From assembly GCA_009885415.1 (NCBI GenBank), contig VFKU01000568.1, forward strand, positions 1 to 7,322: a stretch of DNA of 7,322 nucleotides, given 5' to 3'. The stretch comes from Rhodothermota bacterium. Lineage in GTDB: Bacteria; Hydrogenedentota; Hydrogenedentia; Hydrogenedentales; GCA-2746185. Positions 1 to 6,703 of the stretch are shown here, one piece after another. Numbering within the stretch: the stretch's first letter is position 1; every line of letters begins with the position of its first letter. A program made the position numbers and the translations under genes. The notes below the pieces were generated by a model. That model had not been told where the DNA came from, made no database searches, and worked only from the letters and a program-made list of their open reading frames with translations.

Positions 1-1
1 C

Positions 2-2521
2 GACGACGCGGCGCAGATCATGCGCGAGGCGATCGCGGAGACCGGCGGCCGCGAGGTCTTCTTCGCCGGGAAACTCGACGCGCAGGGGCTGATCGTGCTG
101 GCCCGCGTACTGGCGCGCGGCACCGGCGAGGCCGTCCCCGCGATCTTCGAGGGCCTCGAGCCGCGCGACGTGGTCATCCACAACCATCCCGGCGGCGACA
201 CGAGCCCCTCCAGCGCCGATCTTGAACTCGCAGTCATCTACAGCCACAACGGCCACGGCGTGTACATCGTGGACAACGAGGTCGTCCAGGTCTACGTCGT
301 CGTCGAGCCCTTCCGCGACAAAGACCGCGTGCGGCTGGACGCCGCGGAGATGGCTGCGGTGCTCGCGCCGAAGAGCACGCTCGCGGCGACGCTCACCGAA
401 TACGAAGAGCGGCCGCAACAGGCGCGGATGCTCGAGTGCATCGCGGACGCCTTCAACACCGACCACATCGCCGTCATCGAAGCACCGACGGGCGTGGGGA
501 AGACGCTGGCCTACCTGCTGCCGGCGCTATACTGGGCGGTGCGGAACCGCGAGCGCGTCGTGGTCTCGACGCGGACTATCAATTTGCAAGAGCAAATCGT
601 TCAGCGCGATATCCCGATGCTCCAGCGCTGCATCGATCTGAAATTCAGCGCGGTCCTGGTCAAGGGCCGCTCGAATTACCTCTGCCCGCGGCGGCTCGAG
701 CGGGCGCTCTCTGAATCGGCGCTTTTCGGCGACGACGCCGAGACGGGGGGGCTAAAGGCCTTAGCGGAGTGGGCGCAGCACAGCGAGGAGGGCAGCCGCT
801 CGGATCTGCCGTTCATGCCGCCGACGGACCTCTGGGAGCGCGTGTGCTCGGAATCGGACACCTGCTCACCTGCGCAGTGCATGGCGCAGAAAAACTGCTT
901 CCTCACCAAGGCGCGGCGCGAAATCGCCAAGGCCGACCTGCTCGTCGTCAACCATCACATGCTCTTCTCCGATCTTGCAATCAAGAAGGAGTCGGGGAAT
1001 TTCACGTCTGCGGCGGTGCTGCCGGCCTTCCAACGCATCGTGATCGACGAGGCGCATCACATCGAGGATTCTGCGACGGAGTATTTCGGTGCCGAGGCGA
1101 CGCAGATCGGCGCGCTGGCCTTGCTCGGCCGCTTCGTGCGGATGGAGCGCGGGCACGAGCGCGGGCTGCTGCCGTATTTGAAAGCGCGGCTGGTGCGCGA
1201 CTCGCACCCGCGATCGCGCTCCGAGGCGGAGACCGCGCTGGACCTGATCGACAACGGCCTGATGCCGGGAATCGTGGTGGCGCGGGACCAGGTGCGCGAG
1301 GCCTTCCAGGCGATCCGCGCGCACACGGCCGAGCGCTGCGCGCAGGTTGGGCGCGACATCAAGTGGCGGCTGACGGAGGAGGCGCTGGCGGAAATCGGCC
1401 TGCGCGAGGTGCACGCGGAATGCGTGCTGCCCGCCTGCGAGGAGTTGACGGCGCTGGCGCAGCGCTGCCGATCCCTGGTGAACGTACTGCGCGAGATTCA
1501 GCCGCTGAACCCCGACGACGAGCCGCCCTTTTCGCTGGACCTCACACAACTCACGAGCTACACCGGGCGACTGACGCGGTTAGCAGAAGTCCTCAGCGAG
1601 GTGACGAGCGCGACGCTGGCGCCGAACACCGTGCGCTGGATCGAGATCGAGGCGGAGCGCTCGCACATCGTGCGCGTCGTGCGGTGTCCGCTCGACGCGG
1701 GCCGCGCGCTCGCGGAATGGGTGTATCCGAATCTGCGCGCGGTGGCGATGACCTCGGCGACCTTGACGGTGAACCGGAAATTCGACTACTTCATGGAGCG
1801 CACAGGACTGAGTCTGCTGGCGAAACCCACAGTGCACGTCGAGGCGCTCGCCAGCCCCTTCGACTACATGACGCAGGCCGTCCTCTGCGTCCCCGAGGAC
1901 CTCCCGCAGCCCAACGAAGCCCAATTCGCAGCCGAATCCGCGGCGATGATCGAACAGATCGTGCGCCTCTCGGGCGGCGGCGCCTTCGTGCTCTTCACCG
2001 CCTTCGGCGCACTCAACGATGCCTACTCACGTACCGAGAGCGCGCTTCGCAGCGCCGGGTTAACGCCGCTCAAACAGAGCGCCTTGCCGCGTCATCAGTT
2101 GCTCGAAAAATTCAGGAAGACCCCCGGCAGCGTCCTCTTCGGCACGGACAGCTTCTGGGAAGGCGTCGACGTTGCCGGCGACGCGCTGCGCTGTGTTATA
2201 GTCACCCGTCTACCGTTTCGCGTGCCGACCGAGCCGATTTTCGAGGCGCGCTGCGAAGCGATCGATGCGGCGGGCGGGAACTCGTTTCTGAATTACACCG
2301 TGCCGCTTGCGGTGATCAAGTTCCGGCAGGGTTTCGGCCGGCTAATACGTCGGCGGACGGACCGGGGGGCCGTGGTGGTGCTCGCTGCGCGCATTCTCAC
2401 GCAGCGTTACGGGCGGATGTTTCTCGAATCGCTGCCGCCCTTGAACCGGGTCACGGGCAGTTCCGAGATCGTATTGCAGACGCTCGGAGAGTTCTTTCAG
2501 AAACAGGGGACATTGCATTGA
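2..2521 (+). CDS. dinG: JAB/JAMM domain-DinG family ATP-dependent DNA helicase (5' partial)
   Basis: This is a superfamily 2 iron-sulfur DNA helicase of the DinG/XPD family, expected to unwind DNA 5'-3' in repair or replication-conflict processing. Residues are numbered from the ATG at 20. An N-terminal JAB/JAMM domain (about 1-98) carries E12 and a canonical H54-x-H56-P-x6-S64-x2-D67 metal site. The helicase follows: Q-motif region R131-Q134, Walker A 157-TGVGKT-162, Fe-S cysteines C222, C282, C287 and C293 (C-x4-C-x5-C, the spacing of E. coli DinG), DEAH box 343-346, SAT motif 579-581, motif V 708-717 (GTDSFWEGVD) and motif VI 770-QGFGRLIR-777. All motifs are intact. The frame stays open to the left edge, the ATG at 20 has no convincing Shine-Dalgarno and lies inside an apparent helix preceding E12, so the true start is probably upstream. 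At 833+ residues it exceeds E. coli DinG (716 aa) because of the added domain. Its stop overlaps the pgi start. The helicase call is very sure; the JAB domain's activity is unknown. Confidence 0.93.
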   Translation, partial: DDAAQIMREAIAETGGREVFFAGKLDAQGLIVLARVLARGTGEAVPAIFEGLEPRDVVIHNHPGGDTSPSSADLELAVIYSHNGHGVYIVDNEVVQVYVVVEPFRDKDRVRLDAAEMAAVLAPKSTLAATLTEYEERPQQARMLECIADAFNTDHIAVIEAPTGVGKTLAYLLPALYWAVRNRERVVVSTRTINLQEQIVQRDIPMLQRCIDLKFSAVLVKGRSNYLCPRRLERALSESALFGDDAETGGLKALAEWAQHSEEGSRSDLPFMPPTDLWERVCSESDTCSPAQCMAQKNCFLTKARREIAKADLLVVNHHMLFSDLAIKKESGNFTSAAVLPAFQRIVIDEAHHIEDSATEYFGAEATQIGALALLGRFVRMERGHERGLLPYLKARLVRDSHPRSRSEAETALDLIDNGLMPGIVVARDQVREAFQAIRAHTAERCAQVGRDIKWRLTEEALAEIGLREVHAECVLPACEELTALAQRCRSLVNVLREIQPLNPDDEPPFSLDLTQLTSYTGRLTRLAEVLSEVTSATLAPNTVRWIEIEAERSHIVRVVRCPLDAGRALAEWVYPNLRAVAMTSATLTVNRKFDYFMERTGLSLLAKPTVHVEALASPFDYMTQAVLCVPEDLPQPNEAQFAAESAAMIEQIVRLSGGGAFVLFTAFGALNDAYSRTESALRSAGLTPLKQSALPRHQLLEKFRKTPGSVLFGTDSFWEGVDVAGDALRCVIVTRLPFRVPTEPIFEARCEAIDAAGGNSFLNYTVPLAVIKFRQGFGRLIRRRTDRGAVVVLAARILTQRYGRMFLESLPPLNRVTGSSEIVLQTLGEFFQKQGTLH
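2505..2510 (+). promoter_or_regulatory. Ribosome binding site supporting the TTG start of pgi
   Basis: AGGGGA lies 7 bases before the TTG at 2518, inside the last codons of the helicase gene. It is the main argument for the unusual TTG start. The pgi reading frame is open far upstream, so the frame alone does not fix the start, and no ATG fits, because the next in-frame ATG would remove dozens of N-terminal residues. Confidence 0.6.
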
Positions 2522-3888
2522 ATCCTGCCCTTCGCCTCGATCTTTCCCGCGCACGATCCGCGGCCGTCGGCGCCGCGCACGGCATCACTCCCAAGGACCT
2601 GCGCACGCTCGCGCCGGACTTGGCCAAGGCACATGCGGGGCTTCTGGCCGATCGCCGGGCCGCGAAGTATGGCTTTTTCGATCTGCACAACGACCATGCG
2701 ATGCTGCGTGAGGTGCAGGCGCTGGCAAAGGAATGCGCGGCGGAGGGCCATGAGAATCTCGTCGTGCTCGGCATCGGCGGATCCGCCCTCGGATTAACCA
2801 CTTTGGTGACGGCGCTCAAGCCGCCCTATTACAACCTGCTCGACGCGGCGCAGCGCGGCGGACGGCCTCGGGTCTTTGTCATGGACAACGTCGATCCGGT
2901 GACCTTTGACGGGATGATGAAACTTTGCCCGCCGGAAAAATCGCTCTTTGTCATTATTTCAAAGTCTGGCGGGACGGCGGAGACGCTGGCTCAGGCGCTG
3001 ATCGTTTTCGAGGCGCTGGAAAAAGCAGTAGGGAAGGCGCGAGTGAAACGCCACGCGGTGGCGATCACCGGCCCAATCGATCGCGGCAAAACGAAAAACC
3101 CGATCCACGTCTTGCGGCAGACCTACGGCCTGCGCTGGCTCACGGTCCCCGCGAACGTCGGTGGACGCTTCTCGGTCTTTTCGCCCGTGGGACTCTTCCC
3201 TGCGGCGCTGCTCGGGATAGATATCGTCGAGCTCCTCGCGGGTTGTCGCGCGATGGACGGCTGCACCTCGTCACCCTCACTCGCTCGAAACCCCGCGTAC
3301 GCGCGCGCGGCGTATCATTTTCTCGCGTGCCGCGACAAAGGCAAATCGATCGCCGTGATGATGCCGTACTCGGACCAGTTGCGCGACGTCTCCGACTGGT
3401 ACCGGCAACTCTGGGCGGAGAGCCTGGGCAAGAAGAACGGCCTCGACGGGCGCCAGGACCTTTTCGCAGGACAGACTCCAGTGAAGGGCCTCGGCGCCAC
3501 AGACCAGCACTCCCAGTTGCAGCTCTACCTCGAAGGCCCCAACGACAAGCTGATCACTCTGCTCAGCGTGCGCCGCTTTGCGACGGTGCTGCCGATTCCG
3601 AAAGGCCCGAAAGGCTTGGGCGGCGTGGACTACCTCGAAGGGCGCACGATGGCGCGCCTGCTTCAGGCCGAGTGCAACGCGACGGCGGACGCCTTGCGCG
3701 CGGCGCAGCGGCCCGTGGTGCGCGTCGAGCTGCCGGAGGTCCGCGAGCACACCCTCGGCCAGCTTTTGTATATGCTGGAAGTCGAGACCGCGATGGCGGG
3801 ACGCCTGTTCGGCGTGGACGCCTTCGATCAACCTGCGGTGGAGGCGATCAAAGTGTACACGCGGCAGTACATGAGGCGGGGCAAGTGA
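2518..3888 (+). CDS. pgi: Glucose-6-phosphate isomerase
   Basis: This cytoplasmic enzyme interconverts glucose 6-phosphate and fructose 6-phosphate in glycolysis and gluconeogenesis. With the TTG start at 2518 it has 456 residues, close to the short bacterial (Bacillus-like) form of about 450 rather than the 550-residue E. coli form. The first SIS domain has 85-GIGGSALG-92 and the phosphate-binding 148-SKSGGT-153. Both family signatures are present: 213-NVGGRFSVFSPVG-225, including R217, and G428 to K445, ending FDQPAVEAIK. By comparison with characterised isomerases, E301 in the WAESLGKK stretch is the likely catalytic base, H331 the ring-opening histidine and K445 the conserved lysine. No key residue is missing. 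The start overlaps the helicase stop in TTGA, and the stop overlaps the next gene's GTG, so it is probably co-transcribed and translationally coupled. The function is very sure; the TTG start is likely. Confidence 0.96.
   Translation: MNPALRLDLSRARSAAVGAAHGITPKDLRTLAPDLAKAHAGLLADRRAAKYGFFDLHNDHAMLREVQALAKECAAEGHENLVVLGIGGSALGLTTLVTALKPPYYNLLDAAQRGGRPRVFVMDNVDPVTFDGMMKLCPPEKSLFVIISKSGGTAETLAQALIVFEALEKAVGKARVKRHAVAITGPIDRGKTKNPIHVLRQTYGLRWLTVPANVGGRFSVFSPVGLFPAALLGIDIVELLAGCRAMDGCTSSPSLARNPAYARAAYHFLACRDKGKSIAVMMPYSDQLRDVSDWYRQLWAESLGKKNGLDGRQDLFAGQTPVKGLGATDQHSQLQLYLEGPNDKLITLLSVRRFATVLPIPKGPKGLGGVDYLEGRTMARLLQAECNATADALRAAQRPVVRVELPEVREHTLGQLLYMLEVETAMAGRLFGVDAFDQPAVEAIKVYTRQYMRRGK
3873..3876 (+). 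promoter_or_regulatory. Ribosome binding site for the GTG start at 3885
   Basis: GAGG lies 8 bases before the GTG and within the last codons of pgi. It supports starting the membrane protein at this GTG, in a GTGA stop/start overlap, rather than in the long open stretch of the same frame inside pgi. Confidence 0.55.
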
Positions 3889-5468
3889 CCACCTCGCAGC
3901 TCCGCTTTCCGGATTACGGCGACGACGGCGACGTGGCCGGCGCGCGCCGTTCGCGGCGGGCCTTCCGGCTCTGCGTTACGGCGTTGATCGTGTTGACGTT
4001 CTTCTCGTACATCGCCGAACGTTTCCTGCGCTACGGCCAGGCCGAGAGCAATTTCCTCAGCGGCATCACCCTGCCGCGCGACTCCTCCCGTGTCTTGCTG
4101 CAGTCGGCCATCAAGCTGGACGCCGCGGCCTCCAAGACGCCGACCTCAAAGTACACCCAGGCGCTCGCGGTGCGCGAGGAGGACGACGCGGCGCTCGAGG
4201 TCTACGCGCGTGCCTTTGAGATGGATCCGGACAGTTCCTTCTTCGCGATTCGCTACGGGACCCGTCTTTACCTGCTCGGAAAACCAGAGCAAGCACTGGA
4301 AAAGTTTCGCCATGCGCGTAACCAACCTCCTGGCAATTCACTTCCCCGTTACCTCGAAGCCGCGGCGGCCGCACGCGCCGATCGCAGCCCAAAGGGACTG
4401 CGCGAAGCCATCGTTCTCCTCTCCCGCGCGAACAACACGCGCGACCCGCTGAGTTTTCCCAAGCCGATCTGGTTTTCGGGTTACCCGCAAAGCGGAAAGC
4501 AATACGCCTTCCTCTCGCGCGAAATCTACGCCGAGTCCACCGCGCCGCTCTACACGCTGGTGCAGCAAGTGTTCCGCGCGATCGAGAGCGACCCGGAACT
4601 TCGCAACAGCCGGGACGTCAAGACCTGGCTGGATCAGATCGTGACGATGGGCGGGCGCCTGGTGACCGACGCGGAGCCGGTGGGCACCTTGCAGGCGATC
4701 GCGGGGGTCAGCTTCCAGTTGCAGGCGCTTGCCCTGCTCGAGAAAACGCGGGCGGCGGCCGGCGAAGAACCTGCCGAGGCGCTCAAGCCGATGATCGAGC
4801 GGCAGGTGAAGTTGCGCCAGGCGCTGGATCAGATCAACGAGTTCGAGTCCGGGCGCGACGCACAAATGGCGGCGATGGAACTCGAATTCTGGCGGCCGGT
4901 CCAGCTCGCGTTTATAACTTTGGGCGGGCTGATAGTGGCCTATCTCCTCGCGCGCGGGCTGCACATGATTCTGCGCTATCGTAAGACCGCCTGGGCCCTC
5001 GAGCACAGCGTACTGGGCAAGACCGTGCTCGGCCTCGGCCCCGCCATGCTGTTAGCGCTCCTCACGCTGATGGCCGTCTTGCAGCACCTGCCCCTGAGCC
5101 AGCCTTGGTATGTGGGCGCGCTGACTACGACATGGTGGGCAGTCGTGGCGGTGTTAGCGGGCTTCGGCGTGATCTATCCGGGACTGCGCCTCGCCGCGCC
5201 CGAGGACGTCAGCAAGAAATCGGGACGCCTCGAAGACATGCCCGAGGTCGTGCGGCTCGCGCGGCAGGCCTACCGCCGGGTCTACGCCGCCTTCGTCGTG
5301 CGCTACTACGGAATTCTCGGAGGCGTCTACGTATGCATGTTGTGCGCGTGGGTGCTGGGCTATCGCGTGGTCTACGGCCTCTATCCCACCCAGATCAATC
5401 TGCTCGCCAGCGGCTTGCTTCGCCAGGAACAGGAAGTGGTACGCTCCGTCATCGCCCTCTTGTCCTGA
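3885..5468 (+). CDS. Uncharacterised five-helix membrane protein with TPR-like region
   Basis: I do not recognise this 527-residue protein. From the GTG start it has a basic N-terminus (RRSRR around residues 19-25) and a first membrane helix at about 29-45. A large soluble domain of nearly 300 residues follows, then four more helices at about 340-357, 381-402, 411-434 and 475-497. Residues about 98-165 resemble tetratricopeptide helices (alanine-rich amphipathic pairs with a YLLGKPEQALEKF segment). Basic residues flank the presumed inner ends (358-380 and 435-474), so by the positive-inside rule the N-terminus is cytoplasmic and the 46-340 domain faces out. The start overlaps the pgi stop in GTGA with a good ribosome site. 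The stop lies 24 bases before the sigma factor gene. A role as membrane partner or sensor for the sigma/anti-sigma pair is a guess from position only. It could equally be an envelope or cell-cycle protein. Confidence 0.85.
   Translation: MTTSQLRFPDYGDDGDVAGARRSRRAFRLCVTALIVLTFFSYIAERFLRYGQAESNFLSGITLPRDSSRVLLQSAIKLDAAASKTPTSKYTQALAVREEDDAALEVYARAFEMDPDSSFFAIRYGTRLYLLGKPEQALEKFRHARNQPPGNSLPRYLEAAAAARADRSPKGLREAIVLLSRANNTRDPLSFPKPIWFSGYPQSGKQYAFLSREIYAESTAPLYTLVQQVFRAIESDPELRNSRDVKTWLDQIVTMGGRLVTDAEPVGTLQAIAGVSFQLQALALLEKTRAAAGEEPAEALKPMIERQVKLRQALDQINEFESGRDAQMAAMELEFWRPVQLAFITLGGLIVAYLLARGLHMILRYRKTAWALEHSVLGKTVLGLGPAMLLALLTLMAVLQHLPLSQPWYVGALTTTWWAVVAVLAGFGVIYPGLRLAAPEDVSKKSGRLEDMPEVVRLARQAYRRVYAAFVVRYYGILGGVYVCMLCAWVLGYRVVYGLYPTQINLLASGLLRQEQEVVRSVIALLS
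5426..5450 (+). promoter_or_regulatory. Possible ECF-type promoter inside the membrane protein gene
   Basis: GGAAC at 5426-5430 and CGTC at 5447-5450 are separated by 16 bases. This matches the GGAAC/CGTC pattern common for ECF sigma factors, which often transcribe their own gene. The predicted start near 5457 would leave a leader of about 35 bases before the sigma factor ATG. Against it, an equally spaced match (GGAAC 4595-4599, CGTC 4616-4619) occurs mid-gene in the same coding region, so chance in GC-rich coding sequence is a real alternative. Confidence 0.3.
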
Positions 5469-5492
5469 AACCCCGGAAACCATCGCGCGCCC

Positions 5493-6077
5493 ATGACCTC
5501 GTCCGATCCGGCCCCTCTGGTGCTGCGCTGCCTTTCCGGCGATGACGCCGCCCGGGCCGAGTTCATCAACTGCTACGATGGCCTGCTTCGCCGGGCCGTG
5601 GCGCGGCGGCTCGATCGCTATCAGCCGCGCGGGGCCTTCGCATCCGAAGCCGAGGACATCTGCCACGAAGTCTATGCCAAACTATTCAATGATCGCTGTC
5701 GCGCACTCAGCAGTGTGCGGGACGCGCGTTCGCTCGACGCCTGGCTGGTCACCGTGGCGCAGAACCAGACCGTGAGCTACATGCGAAAGCGCCTCGTCTT
5801 GGGACAGGCCGAGGAGCTGCGGGTGATGGAAGCGCCCGCGCCCTACGGTCATGGCCCGGACGACCACGCCATCCGAAACGAAGCGCGCGATCGCGTGCGC
5901 GCGGCGCTGGATCGGCTCGACGCGAAGGACCGCCTGATGCTTCAGTTGTTCTACCTCCACACGCAAAAGTATGCTGAAATCGCGGAGACCTTGGGCATGA
6001 ACATCAACACCGTGGCGTCGCGGTTGATGCGCGCGAAGGAGCGGCTGCGGGAGTTCCTTGCGGAGGCGGACGCATGA
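5493..6077 (+). CDS. ECF-type RNA polymerase sigma factor
   Basis: This 194-residue protein has the two-domain build of a group 4 (extracytoplasmic function) sigma-70 factor, which directs RNA polymerase to a special promoter set. Region 2 spans about 12-100, with the 54-EDICHEVYAKLF-65 core-binding segment and the DNA-facing LDAWLVTVAQNQTVSYMRKR stretch (81-100). A charged linker follows. Region 4 is at about 139-190, with the -35-recognising helix-turn-helix at 159-182 (YAEIAETLGMNINTVASRL). No extra C-terminal domain is present. An in-frame stop at 5466-5468 leaves only eight codons before the ATG, so this start is the only reasonable one, yet no good Shine-Dalgarno lies 5-10 bases upstream (only GGA at 5475-5477). 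Expression may depend on coupling to the upstream gene or be kept low. It overlaps its likely anti-sigma factor by ATGA. The ECF subgroup and target genes cannot be told from this window. Confidence 0.93.
   Translation: MTSSDPAPLVLRCLSGDDAARAEFINCYDGLLRRAVARRLDRYQPRGAFASEAEDICHEVYAKLFNDRCRALSSVRDARSLDAWLVTVAQNQTVSYMRKRLVLGQAEELRVMEAPAPYGHGPDDHAIRNEARDRVRAALDRLDAKDRLMLQLFYLHTQKYAEIAETLGMNINTVASRLMRAKERLREFLAEADA
6062..6066 (+). promoter_or_regulatory. Ribosome binding site for the anti-sigma gene
   Basis: A perfect GGAGG lies 7 bases before the ATG at 6074, inside the end of the sigma factor gene. It is much stronger than anything before the sigma factor itself, which would favour making the anti-sigma protein at least as abundantly as the sigma factor. 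Confidence 0.65.
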
Positions 6078-6562
6078 CTCCCCAGACGAACGGCGATGAG
6101 TGCTTCACCGACTTCGCGCTGCAGGAGTATCTCGCGGGCCGGCTCGACGCTGAAGTCCGCCGGGGACTCGAAGCGCACCTCGCCCGGTGCGCCGAATGCC
6201 ACGGGGCTCTGCAGGCCTTCGACACCGAGGCGGCCCTGCTACGCGGGGCGCTCGCGACGCGGGCCGGAGAGGGGGGCACCGAGGAGCACTCGGACGAGGT
6301 GCTCGCCCGATACCTGAGCGGCGCGCTGGACGATTCGCAATCGTCTGCCCTGGAGGAGACCTTAAGCCGGCATCCGGCGCTGCTGGCGCGGCTGGTCGCG
6401 CTAGGCCGGGAAGTCGCCGCAGTGCGCGAGGGGACAGGCCAGGGCGTCGAAAAGTCGGCGCAACGCCCCCCGGAAGGGCTGATTCTCAAGATGCCGCGTC
6501 GTACGAAGCCACCCCTTATTATCGCCCTGCCGGGTCAGGTCGGCGAAGGCACGGGAGGCTGA
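6074..6562 (+). CDS. Zinc-finger anti-sigma factor-like protein with duplicated finger domain
   Basis: This 162-residue protein most likely binds and holds the sigma factor encoded just upstream; its ATG overlaps the sigma stop (ATGA). The N-terminal half carries the zinc-binding anti-sigma motif H35-x3-C39-x2-C42 after the EYLAGRLD helix, and C10 could be the fourth ligand. That set parallels C11/H37/C41/C44 in the redox-sensing RsrA of Streptomyces. Residues 74-107 repeat residues 13-46 at an offset of 61 (Y80, L81, G83, L85, D86, L93, E94, L97 and R99 match), but the ligand positions have become T96, H100 and L103. The C-terminal tail (about 120-162) is basic, then proline- and glycine-rich, with no confident membrane helix, so the protein appears cytoplasmic. 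The family call is good. Sigma inhibition and redox sensing are inferred, and a structural or other zinc-finger role is the alternative. Confidence 0.82.
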   Translation: MTPQTNGDECFTDFALQEYLAGRLDAEVRRGLEAHLARCAECHGALQAFDTEAALLRGALATRAGEGGTEEHSDEVLARYLSGALDDSQSSALEETLSRHPALLARLVALGREVAAVREGTGQGVEKSAQRPPEGLILKMPRRTKPPLIIALPGQVGEGTGG

Positions 6563-6568
6563 GGCGGA

Positions 6569-6588
6569 TCCCGGCGTGAAAGTCGGGA
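6569..6588 (+). terminator. Weak candidate terminator after the anti-sigma gene
   Basis: TCCCG (6569-6573) and CGGGA (6584-6588) can form a 5-base-pair stem seven bases after the anti-sigma stop. The T-rich run (TCTCTTATTT) begins only about ten bases beyond the stem, so this is a poor intrinsic terminator. A second weak stem, CGGG/CCCG at 6627-6641, is equally unconvincing. Confidence 0.2.
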
Positions 6589-6666
6589 ATTGCCCTCTCT
6601 TATTTAGCTTTTAGCTGCACGAAACGCGGGTGGAACGCCCGGTCTTCACAATTTTATGGAAGTTTT

Positions 6667-6683
6667 GTCAGCCATTGACTGAC
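6667..6683. repeat. Inverted repeat over the -35 box (possible operator)
   Basis: GTCAG (6667-6671) and CTGAC (6679-6683) form a perfect inverted repeat with a 7-base spacer. The TTGACT -35 element lies within the spacer and right arm, so a dimeric regulator bound here would directly affect promoter use. The arms are only 5 bases, so chance cannot be excluded. Confidence 0.4.
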
Positions 6684-6703
6684 CGGGAGTTAGTCTTTAT
6701 ACT
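6675..6703 (+). promoter_or_regulatory. Sigma-70-type promoter of the HTH-receiver gene
   Basis: TTGACT (6675-6680) and TATACT (6698-6703) each match the housekeeping consensus at five of six positions and are separated by the ideal 17 bases. They lie in the AT-richer intergenic stretch and point toward the gene starting at 6795. Transcription would start near 6710, giving a leader of about 85 bases. Confidence 0.75.

Noticed and set aside
866..1549. Reverse-strand open frame of 227 codons opposite the helicase
   Set aside because: No recognisable domain, strongly arginine-rich shadow composition, and it lies opposite helicase coding sequence that includes the DEAH box.
769..2517. Long same-strand open stretch in the pgi frame running through the helicase gene
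   Set aside because: It is rich in Arg, Ala and Gly with no domain pattern, overlaps a clearly real helicase, and reflects the scarcity of stop codons in GC-rich DNA. Pgi similarity begins only after the TTG at 2518.
2925..3884. Open frame upstream of the membrane protein, inside pgi
   Set aside because: Composition is that of an out-of-frame shadow of pgi. The GTG at 3885 with its ribosome site gives a sensible basic N-terminus followed by a membrane helix.
2518..3888. Bifunctional transaldolase-isomerase or SIS-domain regulator instead of pgi
   Set aside because: No transaldolase domain is attached, and both glucose-6-phosphate isomerase signatures and the catalytic E, H and K are present in the expected order.
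4595..4619. GGAAC-N16-CGTC promoter-like match in mid-gene
   Set aside because: It lies deep inside the membrane protein gene with no start codon sensibly placed downstream. It mainly shows that this motif can arise by chance here.
4338..5006. Reverse-strand open frame of 222 codons opposite the membrane protein
   Set aside because: No domain signal or promoter, and the codon pattern fits the forward gene.
6627..6641. CGGG/CCCG stem as a terminator
   Set aside because: Only four Watson-Crick pairs, and the following bases are not a clean T-run.
6655..6681. Eight-codon ORF (MEVLSAID) as a possible leader peptide
   Set aside because: It lies across the -35 box, upstream of the predicted transcript start, and has no ribosome site.
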